A stretch of 64,000 bases of DNA. Source: CAWEDP01 sp963807925 (GTDB lineage Bacteria; Acidobacteriota; Vicinamibacteria; Vicinamibacterales; CAVVIG01). Positions 24,870 through 34,913 of the stretch are shown here, one piece after another. The stretch is taken from positions 1,426,001-1,490,000 of the forward strand of contig CAWEDP010000002.1 of assembly GCA_963807925.1 (NCBI GenBank). The letters are read 5' to 3'. A program made the translations under genes and the position numbers. The number at the start of each line of letters is the position of its first letter. The first letter of the stretch is position 1. The notes beneath the pieces are model-generated. The model did no database searches, was not told where the DNA came from, and saw nothing but the letters and a program-made list of their open reading frames with translations.

Positions 24870-25910
24870 CTAGAAGATGCTGACCTTGAGATTCAGATAC
24901 TTCCTCGGATCCTTCTCGATGTTGTTCAGGAGCGTCCGGAGATCGGTGACGGCTCCATTCATGTTCTCATATAACTGCTTGTCTTTCAGCAACTGGCCCG
25001 CCGTGCCCTGCCCTTCGTTGAGCCGATTCATCATCCGATCGAACTGTGCGCTGACCTCGTTCAGCCGATTGAACAGCGTCGGATCGGTGACCAGCTTGCC
25101 CGCCGTGCCCTCGCCACGGTCGATGCGTCCGACCACGTCGCGCATGCTCGCCGTGGTCTCCGACAGCGTCCGCGCGAACGTCCCGTCGTTCAGCAACCGG
25201 CCGATGCTGCCCTCGCCCGCGTTGATCCGCTCGGTCATGATCCGCAGGTTGTCGAGCGAGGCTTCGAGCGAGCGGGCGGCCTGAGGATTCTTCAGCAGCC
25301 GCCCGATCGTGCCGTCGCCCTGCTGAATCCCGTGCATGACGGCGGCGGCGGCGGCAGCGAAGTCGCGCAGCTCGACGTACAGCTGATCGTCGGTCACCAC
25401 CTTGCCGATCGTGCCCTTTCCCGACCGGATGTCCCGCAGCAGCCCGGTCAGCTCCTGGACGCCCTGACTCGCCTGCTCGGTGACATCGCTCAACGCCGCC
25501 CCGGCGGGGGCGGCCGGGACGTAGCCCCAGTCGGGAATCGGCGTCCCCCGCGTGGCCGGCGAGATGTCGACCGACCCCTGGCCGAGCAGCGAGATCGACC
25601 CCACCCTTGCGAGCGAGGCGGTGGTGATGCGGGACTGCTGCTCCCTGTTCACCTCGAACACCACGTCCACCTGCTGGCCGGCGAACTCCAGCTCGGTGAC
25701 CTGGCCGACCTCGACGCCCGCCACGCGCACCGGGGCGCCCCTGTTCAGGCCGGCGACGTTGTCGAATCGGGTCTTCAGGTGGTACCGCTGCCACACGAAG
25801 CCGCGGCTGCCGGTGAGCGTGAAGATGGTCGCGGCGGTGATCACGAGGGCGGCCAGCGTGATCACGCCGATTTTGAGCTCCGACCAGGCGAGCGATCGCG
25901 TTCTCGGCAT
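24870..25910 (-). CDS. mlaD: MlaD/MCE-family lipid transport protein
   Basis: A 346-residue inner-membrane-anchored MCE protein, the periplasmic substrate-binding part of an Mla-type phospholipid transporter. It has one membrane helix (about residues 13-33) and an MCE domain (about 40-120: TRFDNVAGLNRGAPVRVAGVEVGQV, ITTASLARVGSISLLGQGSVDI). The C-terminal region is built of five imperfect repeats of about 37 residues, each starting with a G-x-G-T/S-I/A-G-x-L/V motif (GKGTIGKVV, GDGTIGRLL, GEGSIGRLL, GEGTAGKLV, GQGTAGQLL) and continuing as an amphipathic helix. These are likely to form an extended helical tube or barrel across the periplasm. Confidence 0.9.
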   Translation of the reverse strand: MPRTRSLAWSELKIGVITLAALVITAATIFTLTGSRGFVWQRYHLKTRFDNVAGLNRGAPVRVAGVEVGQVTELEFAGQQVDVVFEVNREQQSRITTASLARVGSISLLGQGSVDISPATRGTPIPDWGYVPAAPAGAALSDVTEQASQGVQELTGLLRDIRSGKGTIGKVVTDDQLYVELRDFAAAAAAVMHGIQQGDGTIGRLLKNPQAARSLEASLDNLRIMTERINAGEGSIGRLLNDGTFARTLSETTASMRDVVGRIDRGEGTAGKLVTDPTLFNRLNEVSAQFDRMMNRLNEGQGTAGQLLKDKQLYENMNGAVTDLRTLLNNIEKDPRKYLNLKVSIF

Positions 25911-25919
25911 GACTGCCCC

Positions 25920-26765
25920 CTACGAAAGAAACGTGCGAATGTAGTCGTCGGTCGAGTGGCGAAGCGCGTCCGCGTCGCCCTCGAAGACAATCAGGCCGTC
26001 GCGCAGCATCAGAAACTCCGTCTCCCGCTCCTTCACGCGCTGGGCCGGGGCGATGCGAATGGGCCCGTCGGGATCCTTCGACGCCGAATGCGTCGCGACG
26101 TAGAAGGCATCCCGCAACTGATGCGTGACGACGATGGAGGTCACGTTCTCCAGATCGCGCAGCTTGATGATTTCGTCGTCCACGGTCGTGGCGGTGATCG
26201 GATCGAGGCCGGTGGTCGCCTCGTCGTAGAGCAGAAGGTGCGGCTTGGACGCCATCGCTCTCGCAATCGCGACGCGGCGGCGCTGGCCGCCGGAGAGCGC
26301 CGAGGGCATGCGATCGATGAACTCCCCGAGGCCGATGAAGCCGAGCACCTCCTCGACGCGCCGATCGACCTCGTCGAGGGGCAGCCGCGTCTCTTCGTAG
26401 AGGCGGTAGCCGACGTTCTCCCGGACCGTCAGCGAATCGAACAGCGCGCCCTCCTGGAACACCATGCCGATGTTGGCGCGAATCGCCATCATCTCCGGTT
26501 CGCTCAGCCGGTCCACGCGCTCGCCGTTGACGAACACCCTGCCGCCGTCCGGCTTGAGCAGCCCCAGCAGAATCTTGAGCGACAGCGACTTCCCTGCGCC
26601 GCTCGCGCCGAGGATGACCGTCGTATGGCCCGGCAGCACCGTGAAGCTGACGTCCTTCAGGATCACCTTGTCGTCGAACGCGAGCGACACGTGCTCGAAG
26701 ACGACGGCCGGCGTCTCGGCGGCGTGGGCGTCGGTGGTGGCGCGCGGTGTGGCGTCGGTCAGCAC
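25920..26765 (-). CDS. mlaF: Mla-type ABC transporter ATP-binding protein
   Basis: A 281-residue ABC ATPase that should drive the MlaE permease for phospholipid movement between membranes. The motifs are complete: Walker A GASGAGKS near residue 53, Q-loop VFQEGALFDSLTVREN, signature LSGGQRRRVAIARA, Walker B LLLYDEATTGLD and the H-loop VVTHQ. There is an insertion before the C-terminal strand (SASKDPDGPIRIAPAQR) relative to E. coli MlaF. The N-terminal 20 residues are Ala/Thr-rich and variable. It lies one base from mlaE and 9 bases from mlaD. Confidence 0.93.
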   Translation of the reverse strand: MLTDATPRATTDAHAAETPAVVFEHVSLAFDDKVILKDVSFTVLPGHTTVILGASGAGKSLSLKILLGLLKPDGGRVFVNGERVDRLSEPEMMAIRANIGMVFQEGALFDSLTVRENVGYRLYEETRLPLDEVDRRVEEVLGFIGLGEFIDRMPSALSGGQRRRVAIARAMASKPHLLLYDEATTGLDPITATTVDDEIIKLRDLENVTSIVVTHQLRDAFYVATHSASKDPDGPIRIAPAQRVKERETEFLMLRDGLIVFEGDADALRHSTDDYIRTFLS

Positions 26766-26766
26766 G

Positions 26767-27537
26767 CTAGTAGATGAGCGAGATCAGCACGCGCGTGAGG
26801 AAGAAGTCCACGGCAATCACCGCCACCGAGCCGGCGACGACCGACATGGTCGTCGATCGGCCCACCCCCTGCGTGCCGCCGGTGGTCCGCAGGCCGACGT
26901 GACAGGCGATCGTCACGATGACGAACCCGAGGACGAACGGCTTGATAATCCCCATCCAGACGTCCTGCATGTACAACGCCTGTTCGATCGAGGACCAGTA
27001 GAGGCCGGTGGACACCTGCAGCTGGAACCGCGCGACCATCCAGCCGCCCACCATCCCCACGAAATCGGAGATCACCGTGAGCACCGGCGCCATGATGATG
27101 CCCGAGAGCACGCGCGGCACGACGAGCTTGCGGATCGGGTCGGTCCCGAGCGCGCGCAGCGCGTTGATCTGGTCGGTGACCACCATCGAACCGAGCTCGG
27201 CCGCGATCCCCGACCCGATGCGGCCGGTCAGCATGAGACCGGTCAGAACGGGGCCGAGCTCCTTGATCATCGAAGCGCTGACCAGCCGCCCCACGACGGG
27301 GCGGGCGCCGAACTGGTCGAGGGTCAGCCCGCTCTGCAGCGCCAGCACGGCGCCGGTGAAGAACCCCGTGAGCAGCACGACCGTGAGCGAGGCGACGCCG
27401 ATGGCGTCGAGCTGCTCGATGAAGTCGTACCGGTAGAAGGGCGGCGTCACGGCGCTGCGGAACGCGGCGGCGCACAGCCGGACGTACTCCTGCACGTCGA
27501 GGACCGCCCGCTTCAGCCACGTGTCGAGCGCGCCCAC
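26767..27537 (-). CDS. mlaE: MlaE-family ABC transporter permease
   Basis: A 256-residue integral membrane permease of the MlaE family with about five to six helices. Family motifs are VVLLTGFFTGAVLALQSG, the ELGPVLTGLMLTGRIGSGIAAELGS block with EQ-helix-type coupling residues, MVVTDQINALRALGTDPIRKLVVPR, and IACHVGLRTTGGTQGVGRSTT. It forms the membrane core of the Mla complex with MlaF and MlaD, encoded directly downstream. It lies 6 bases after uvrB, so both are probably on one transcript. No MlaB (STAS) gene is present. Confidence 0.93.
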   Translation of the reverse strand: MGALDTWLKRAVLDVQEYVRLCAAAFRSAVTPPFYRYDFIEQLDAIGVASLTVVLLTGFFTGAVLALQSGLTLDQFGARPVVGRLVSASMIKELGPVLTGLMLTGRIGSGIAAELGSMVVTDQINALRALGTDPIRKLVVPRVLSGIIMAPVLTVISDFVGMVGGWMVARFQLQVSTGLYWSSIEQALYMQDVWMGIIKPFVLGFVIVTIACHVGLRTTGGTQGVGRSTTMSVVAGSVAVIAVDFFLTRVLISLIY

Positions 27538-27543
27538 GCGGCG

Positions 27544-29559
<2,016 letters not shown>

Positions 29560-29583
29560 GTGAAACTTCCATCGTACCACCAT

Positions 29584-29621
29584 GGGCGGGGCTCGGGGTT
29601 CGGGGCCCGGGACTCGGGGGG
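29584..29621. repeat. G-rich intergenic tract with quadruplex potential
   Basis: Between uvrB and the VWA gene the plus strand reads as repeated G-runs (GGGCGGGGCTCGGGGTTCGG and onward: GGGGCCCGGGACTCGGGGGG). At least five runs of three or more G lie within 38 bases, with a repeated (T/C)CGGGG unit. It could form a G-quadruplex on the non-template strand of the minus-strand operon. Confidence 0.55.
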
Positions 29622-30557
29622 TCAATGCTCGGAGTCCGCCTTGCGGTACGGCGCGAAATACCCTTTGCGTGCGCGCACGCGCAGATCCCTGGCGCCGCGA
29701 TGCTTCAGGACGATCTCGACCCTCCGCCACGACCCGTCGGCGCGCTCGTTGCTGGAGATGTAGCCGACGGCATACTGCGCGCGTATCTCGGCCAGCACCT
29801 TGCCGTAGACCTCGTCGAGCTCCTTGATGGACGCGGGAAAGAACGCCTGTCCGCCGGTCGTCTCCGCGATCCGCTGGAGAACGGCGCGCCCCTGCTCGCG
29901 CGCGCCGGGCGACTGATGATCGAGCTCCCCGATCGCGTACACCGTCACGTCGGACGCCTTGAGCAGGTCGATGAGCTCGGTGAACCGGAGCGAGCTGCGG
30001 GTGTCGCCGCCGTCGGTGTAGAGCAGCATCACCTTGCGTCCGTCCTGCTCCGCCGCGCCGTCGAGATACACGCCGACGGCGTCGTACAGCGCCGTCATGC
30101 CCGTCGTCTTCCGCTGGCGGATCCGCTCGACGAGCCGCGCGAACTCGTCCTGCCCGTAGCGCGCGACCCGCACCTCCGAATCGAAGTCGACCACGGTGAC
30201 ATCGACGGCCGCGGCCAGAGCGTTCACGAACCTGATGGCCGCCGTCCGGGTGAACCTGACGTCCTCGCCCATGCTCTCGCTGACATCGAGCAGGAGGCCC
30301 AGATGCAGCGGCGGCTGCCCGGAAAGGTCGGCGTCGCCCGGCGCAAAGTAGCGAATCGGCTGGCGCGTCCCGTCCTCGTACACCTCGAAGTCGTCGGCAT
30401 CGAAGCCGGCGACGGGCCGCCCCTTCCGGTCCGCCACGGTCACGCCGAGGGTCACGAGATCGACGCCCGCCCGGAAGACGGGCGCCTGCGCAGCCGCGTC
30501 CATCGACAGCCGCGGCAGCCACAGCGAGCAGACGAGGGCTGCGACCATGCACCTCAC
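29622..30557 (-). CDS. secreted VWFA-related domain protein
   Basis: A 311-residue protein of the 'VWFA-related' type common in Acidobacteriota. A signal peptide is followed by a short beta-strand region (FRAGVDLVTLGVTVADRKGRPVAGF, DDFEVYEDGTRQPI) and a von Willebrand factor A domain with a complete MIDAS motif, DVSESMG near residue 92, plus TGMTALYDAV and LLYTDGGD. It probably mediates metal-dependent protein adhesion outside the cytoplasm. GTG 30557 is chosen because GGAGGGG (30572-30566) is spaced eight bases from it; GTG 30578 and ATG 30548 are alternatives. It is divergent from the DHH gene and heads the uvrB-mla run. Confidence 0.85.
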   Translation of the reverse strand: MRCMVAALVCSLWLPRLSMDAAAQAPVFRAGVDLVTLGVTVADRKGRPVAGFDADDFEVYEDGTRQPIRYFAPGDADLSGQPPLHLGLLLDVSESMGEDVRFTRTAAIRFVNALAAAVDVTVVDFDSEVRVARYGQDEFARLVERIRQRKTTGMTALYDAVGVYLDGAAEQDGRKVMLLYTDGGDTRSSLRFTELIDLLKASDVTVYAIGELDHQSPGAREQGRAVLQRIAETTGGQAFFPASIKELDEVYGKVLAEIRAQYAVGYISSNERADGSWRRVEIVLKHRGARDLRVRARKGYFAPYRKADSEH

Positions 30558-30606
30558 GCCGGCGACCCCTCCGGCCACTGTACACCGGTGTCATCGCCCC
30601 GAGGCG

Positions 30607-30612
30607 TATAAT
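30607..30612 (+). promoter_or_regulatory. -10 element TATAAT before DHH gene
   Basis: A perfect TATAAT lies 18 bases upstream of ATG 30630, predicting a very short (about 10-base) leader and no Shine-Dalgarno. No good -35 box is visible at 16-18 bases. Confidence 0.4.
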
Positions 30613-30629
30613 CAGGGCTTGGACACCTG

Positions 30630-32069
30630 ATGCGGTGCGTTGCGGTCTGTCAAGACGAACTCGTCATCAAGCTGCTCGACGAAATCCTGTTACCCGCCTT
30701 CGACCTCGAGGTCATCGTCGAAAGCCGGACCATCGCCCGCCGCCTCCATGAAGGCGGCATCCACGCGGTGGCCGGCGACCCGCGCCGCGCGGACACCTTC
30801 GTCAAGGCGGACATCGGACCCGGCACCTGCATCATCATCGAGGACAACCACCGGCGCAGCCTCAAGCGCGTGCTCGAAGCGGTGAGGGACGCCGGCGGCA
30901 CGCTCATCTACGTGCTCGGGATCGGCGCCGCTGGGAGCGCCCACCGGATCGAAGAGCTCCACGCCGACTTCCCCGACGTCTCGTATCTGGCGATGTCGGA
31001 GCTGCTCGGCGGGCCGCTGCTGACCGAATTCAGCCGCTCGCTCACCCGGGCTCGCGTCCAGCAGTACCAGCGCTATTGCAGCGATGCCGACCGCATCCTG
31101 ATTCTGCTGCACAACGATCCGGATCCGGACGCGATGGCCAGCGGGCTGGCGCTGCGCAACATCCTGCGGCGCACCAAGGCGACCGCGATCATCGGGGCCC
31201 TCCAGGGAGTCACCCGGCCGGAAAACCTGCGCATGGTGAACCTGCTCGACATCCACGTCGAGGCCATCGCGCCGGATTCGCTGGGCGGCTTCGACCGCAT
31301 CGCCATGGTCGACGTGCAGCCGAACTACTTCGGCGGCCTCATCGATCGCGTGGATCTCGTCATCGATCACCACCCGGAGCAGCCGGGGTACACGGCGGTG
31401 TACAAGGACATCCGCGCCGACTACGGATCGACCTGCACCATCCTCACCGAGCACCTCCGGGCCGTGGACGTGAACATCTCCGAGCGGACGGCAACCGCCA
31501 TGCTGTACGCGATCAAGTCCGACACGCTCTTCTTCAGCCGGCACACCAATCGCGTCGATCTCGACGCGTTTTCCTATCTCTATCCGCTCGCCGACGCGGC
31601 CCTCATCCGGAAGATGGAAGGCGCCGAGATCACGCTCGAACGCCTCGATTACGTCCTGAAGGCCTACCGCGGCGGATCGCTGCGCGGTCAGGTGTTCTGT
31701 GCGTTTGTCGGGCCGTCGGCGCGCGAAGACTTCATCCCCTACGTCGCCGATTTCTTCCTGCAGGTCGAGGACGTGAAATGGACCGTCGTCGCCGGCATCG
31801 TCAACGATTCGCTCGTGATTTCGGTCCGGAACCTCGGGTACACGAAGAACGCCGGGGAATTCGTCCGGCGGTTCTTCTCCGAGGTCGGCAGCGCCGGCGG
31901 CCACCGCGCGATGGCGAAAGCCGTCATCCCGATGCACGCCTTCCGCAGCAAGTATCCGGACATCGACGGCGAAACGATGGCCGGCTGGCTGCACGACCTG
32001 GTGGATCACTTCCTCCACGACATCAAGGAGGTGAAGAGCCACAAGACCGAGGTGAGAACCGAAGTCTGA
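30630..32069 (+). CDS. DHH-family phosphoesterase with TrkA-N-like N-terminal domain
   Basis: A 479-residue protein. The N-terminus (about 1-130: MRCVAVCQDELVIKLLDEIL, IHAVAGDPRRADTFVKADIGPG) resembles a TrkA-N/RCK nucleotide-binding domain. A DHH phosphoesterase follows with motifs HNDPDPDAMAS near 160, MVDVQ near 227 and the DHH motif VIDHHPEQPG near 244. A DHHA1 substrate-binding domain ends in GSAGGHRAMAKA near 421. NrnA/RecJ-type enzymes hydrolyse short oligonucleotides, pAp or cyclic dinucleotides with Mn2+. The RCK-like domain may add regulation by a nucleotide. It is divergent from the VWA gene and convergent with the patatin gene. Confidence 0.9.
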   Translation: MRCVAVCQDELVIKLLDEILLPAFDLEVIVESRTIARRLHEGGIHAVAGDPRRADTFVKADIGPGTCIIIEDNHRRSLKRVLEAVRDAGGTLIYVLGIGAAGSAHRIEELHADFPDVSYLAMSELLGGPLLTEFSRSLTRARVQQYQRYCSDADRILILLHNDPDPDAMASGLALRNILRRTKATAIIGALQGVTRPENLRMVNLLDIHVEAIAPDSLGGFDRIAMVDVQPNYFGGLIDRVDLVIDHHPEQPGYTAVYKDIRADYGSTCTILTEHLRAVDVNISERTATAMLYAIKSDTLFFSRHTNRVDLDAFSYLYPLADAALIRKMEGAEITLERLDYVLKAYRGGSLRGQVFCAFVGPSAREDFIPYVADFFLQVEDVKWTVVAGIVNDSLVISVRNLGYTKNAGEFVRRFFSEVGSAGGHRAMAKAVIPMHAFRSKYPDIDGETMAGWLHDLVDHFLHDIKEVKSHKTEVRTEV

Positions 32070-32082
32070 GGGCTCCCGCCGC

Positions 32083-33525
32083 TCAGCGCCCCACCCGCTC
32101 GCCACTCGCCCCGACAATCGGCTCGATGAACTGGTGATACGCGTCCTCGTATCCCCGCGCCATCAGCTCCGCCAGACCGGGCCGCCGGTCCGATCGATCG
32201 TCGAACGCCGCGGAGAAGTCGAAGGGACCGACTGGATTGTGGGCCGGCCGCAGGGTGTAGATCCGGAGCGGCGGGCCGCCCGCGAGCCGTTCGACGTCGC
32301 GGACGAGGGCCGATTCCGCCGAGTGGAGATACTCGCCGATGCGCCCGTGACCGTCGAGCCGCGCGGCGCCGAGCGTGTGCGGCCCGGTGGCCTCGGCCGC
32401 CGCCGACACGACGATGATCTGCTCGGTTCCGAGCTCGGCGAGCTCGCGGACGAGGCGGACCACGGCCGCCGGTCGATCGCAGAGCCGGTGCGTTTCGCCG
32501 CGCCAGTACCCGTCGGGTGAAAACGTGATGGCCCGCGGCTCGCACGCAATCGGCACCGCGAGCGCGCCGGCGACGACGTCGGGCAGATAGTCCCGGGCCA
32601 TGCCTGCCAGATCGAAGACCTCGGCCCGCCGCGCCTCGGCCGCCTCCCGGCTGGCGCGCCGGATCAAGTCGCGCCGGCGCGTCTCGGCGACGACCGCGAA
32701 CACCAGGTCGCGCCGGCTGTCGAGGTCGTGCACAGCCAGCACGAGCTCGCGAAACCCCGGCTGTCCGACGTTTTCGGCGACGAGCTCGAGATACCGCCGG
32801 CCGAGTTCGACCGGCGAGGGCGCCTTCAACCGCGCCGCGCCGCGCACGAGATCCCAGATCGACCGCCAGCACAGCGCCGTCGCTTCGGCCGACGAGAGCG
32901 GCGCCCGGACCAGCCGCCACCATCGGGGCCCGCGGACCTTCCGGCGGCCGGCGCCGAGGAGGGCGCCGACGAGCGCGCCGAGCCCGGCGACGCCGAGCAC
33001 CAGGACGGCGATGCGGGGCAGCCACGTGGGCAATCCGCCGGGGGCGAACGCGGCCTCCGCCACGCGGAGGTACGCCGATGTCAGTCCACCCCCGCGGGCG
33101 ATGCCGATCATCTTGAGGACGAAATCGATCGGGTACACGATCAGCCCGAGCGCCACGGCGACGAGCGGGACGGCGACCACCGCGACGGCGGCCGCGCAGC
33201 ACCAGAACAGCAGCCGCACCGTCGGACGCCACCGATAGAGCCGCGCTGCGCCCGCCGTCCGCCAGAATCCCCTGTCGTCCCACAGCCGCTGCGTGCCGTC
33301 GACCGCGCAGAACAGCGCGCCGATGACGCCGACGCCGTGCCCGGCGACGATGTCGATCTTCACGCCGGCCTCGTGGAGGGCGCGAAGCACGCCGGCATGG
33401 TACGCGCCACCCGTACCGGTCCCGGTCAGCACCAGGCCGGTGCGCCGTTGCGGGGAATAGGAGTCGGAAGGAGCCGGGTCGATCGGGGCGGAGCGCGCCG
33501 GCGCAGACGGCGAGCGCTCGATCAT
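32083..33525 (-). CDS. patatin-like protein lacking the nucleophile serine
   Basis: A 480-residue protein that starts like a patatin phospholipase: strand LVLTGTGTGGAYHAGVLRALHEAG supplies the oxyanion-hole glycines, then IDIVAGHGVGVIGALF. The nucleophile elbow should read GxSxG but is GHGVG, so the catalytic Ser is replaced by Gly. No clear DGG/DGA motif for the Asp is found; the matching spot may be VVAGALAVP. Two hydrophobic segments (about residues 103-135 and 165-190) interrupt the fold and look membrane-embedded. The start overlaps the greA stop by four bases. It is likely a catalytically dead, membrane-attached patatin-fold protein. Confidence 0.75.
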   Translation of the reverse strand: MIERSPSAPARSAPIDPAPSDSYSPQRRTGLVLTGTGTGGAYHAGVLRALHEAGVKIDIVAGHGVGVIGALFCAVDGTQRLWDDRGFWRTAGAARLYRWRPTVRLLFWCCAAAVAVVAVPLVAVALGLIVYPIDFVLKMIGIARGGGLTSAYLRVAEAAFAPGGLPTWLPRIAVLVLGVAGLGALVGALLGAGRRKVRGPRWWRLVRAPLSSAEATALCWRSIWDLVRGAARLKAPSPVELGRRYLELVAENVGQPGFRELVLAVHDLDSRRDLVFAVVAETRRRDLIRRASREAAEARRAEVFDLAGMARDYLPDVVAGALAVPIACEPRAITFSPDGYWRGETHRLCDRPAAVVRLVRELAELGTEQIIVVSAAAEATGPHTLGAARLDGHGRIGEYLHSAESALVRDVERLAGGPPLRIYTLRPAHNPVGPFDFSAAFDDRSDRRPGLAELMARGYEDAYHQFIEPIVGASGERVGR

Positions 33526-34007
33526 TCCTCGGCTGCGTCGTGGATGGTGAGCAGTTTGACGATTTCGAACTCGCGCGAGCCGCCGGGCGTCGCCACCTTG
33601 ACCGTGTCGCCGGTCTCCTTGTTCAGAAACGCGCGGCCAATCGGCGACGTCGTCGAGATGAGTCCCTTGGCCGCGTCGGCGTCCTCCGGCATGACGAGGT
33701 GAAACACAAGCTTTTCACCCGTGCTCTCGATGACGTGGATACGGGAGCCAAAGCCGGCGCGATCGGAAGGAATCCGATCGACGTTGATGAGCGCGATCTC
33801 GGCGACGCGCTTCTTCAGCATGCTGATGCGCGCCTCGACCAGCCGCTGCCGCTCCTTCGCCGCCGCGTACTCCGCGTTCTCGCGCAGGTCCCCCAGCTCA
33901 CGGGCGCGCCGGATTTCCTTCGGCAGCTCGAGCTTCAGCTCGCGCTCGAGCGTCGAGATCTCGTCTTCGAACTTCCTGATCAGGCGCTCCTTCATCGCGT
34001 CTGGCAT
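33522..34007 (-). CDS. greA: transcription elongation factor GreA
   Basis: A 161-residue GreA/GreB-family factor that rescues backtracked RNA polymerase by stimulating transcript cleavage. The N-terminal coiled coil (about 1-78) has the tip acidic pair in ELGDLRENAEYAAAKERQ (the LxDLxEN motif with catalytic Asp/Glu). The C-terminal FKBP-like domain (about 80-161) includes ISTTSPIGRAFLNKETGDTV. Length is normal. The start MPDAMKERL at 34007 could alternatively be the second Met. The stop overlaps the patatin-like gene. Confidence 0.93.
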   Translation of the reverse strand: MPDAMKERLIRKFEDEISTLERELKLELPKEIRRARELGDLRENAEYAAAKERQRLVEARISMLKKRVAEIALINVDRIPSDRAGFGSRIHVIESTGEKLVFHLVMPEDADAAKGLISTTSPIGRAFLNKETGDTVKVATPGGSREFEIVKLLTIHDAAEE

Positions 34008-34091
34008 CGGTTGGCCGATCGTACCACAGTGTTATCCTTCAACGGGCGCCGGCGCGCGGGGGTCCCGGCCGATCGCGCGAGGTTCCCGGTT

Positions 34092-34889
34092 ATGCCGACG
34101 ACGATCACGAGCCGCCGCAGTCCGGTCGTCGCGCGCGTTCGCGAGGTCGCGCGCGGCGGGGATCGCGACCACCTGCTCCTCGACGGTCCGCACCTGGTTC
34201 GCGGCGCGGTCGACTGCGATCTGACGATCGAACAGGTCATCGTGTCGACCGACGGGCGACACGACGACGAGATCCGGCGGCTGCTCGAGGCGATGCCGCC
34301 CGGCGTGAGGGTCGCCACCGTGTCATCGTCGGTCATGCGCGCCGTCAGTCCGGTCCGGTCGCCGGGCCGAATCGTCGCGATCGCGCGGGCGCCGGCAGGG
34401 TCGGCGGATCGGGTGTTCCGGCAGCGGACGGCGATCGTCATTGCCGCCGACATCCAGGATCCGGGAAACGTCGGCGCCATCGTGCGCGTTGCAGACGCCG
34501 GCGGCGCTGCGGGCGTTCTGGTCGCCGGCCGCACGGCGAACCCGTTCGGCTGGAAGGCGCTGCGCGGCTCGATGGCCAGCGCGCTGCGTCTTCCGATCGC
34601 CCAGTACCGAGACGTGGACGCGGCGATCGACGAGGCCCGCCGCCACGGATGGCGGATCGCGGCGACCGCGCCGGCCGGAGGCACGCCGCACGTCGAAGCG
34701 GACCTTCGCGGCGCCGTCGCCTTCGTGATCGGCGGCGAAGGCGGCGGGCTGCCGGCCAGCGTGATTGCGGGCGCCGACCAGCGCCTGACGATCCCGATGG
34801 AGCCGGGGGTCGAATCGTTGAACGCCGCCGCGGCCGCCGCCATTCTCGTGTACGAAGCGCGCCGGCAGCGCCGTGCGCGGGCCGGCTGA
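34092..34889 (+). CDS. TrmH/SpoU family RNA 2'-O-methyltransferase
   Basis: A 265-residue SPOUT-class RNA methyltransferase. An N-terminal substrate-binding region (about 1-95: RSPVVARVREVARGGDRDHLLLDGPHLVRGA) resembles the 23S rRNA RlmB/TsnR type. The SpoU domain has the three motifs: IQDPGNVGAIVRVADAGG near 122, IGGEGGGLP near 216, and IPMEPGVESLNAAAAAAIL near 235 forming the knot that binds S-adenosylmethionine. ATG 34092 is chosen because the domain begins there; the frame is open further upstream over greA. It is divergent from greA and 24 bases before rarA. Confidence 0.9.
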   Translation: MPTTITSRRSPVVARVREVARGGDRDHLLLDGPHLVRGAVDCDLTIEQVIVSTDGRHDDEIRRLLEAMPPGVRVATVSSSVMRAVSPVRSPGRIVAIARAPAGSADRVFRQRTAIVIAADIQDPGNVGAIVRVADAGGAAGVLVAGRTANPFGWKALRGSMASALRLPIAQYRDVDAAIDEARRHGWRIAATAPAGGTPHVEADLRGAVAFVIGGEGGGLPASVIAGADQRLTIPMEPGVESLNAAAAAAILVYEARRQRRARAG

Positions 34890-34913
34890 GGCGGCAACCC
34901 GGCCCAACAGGCT

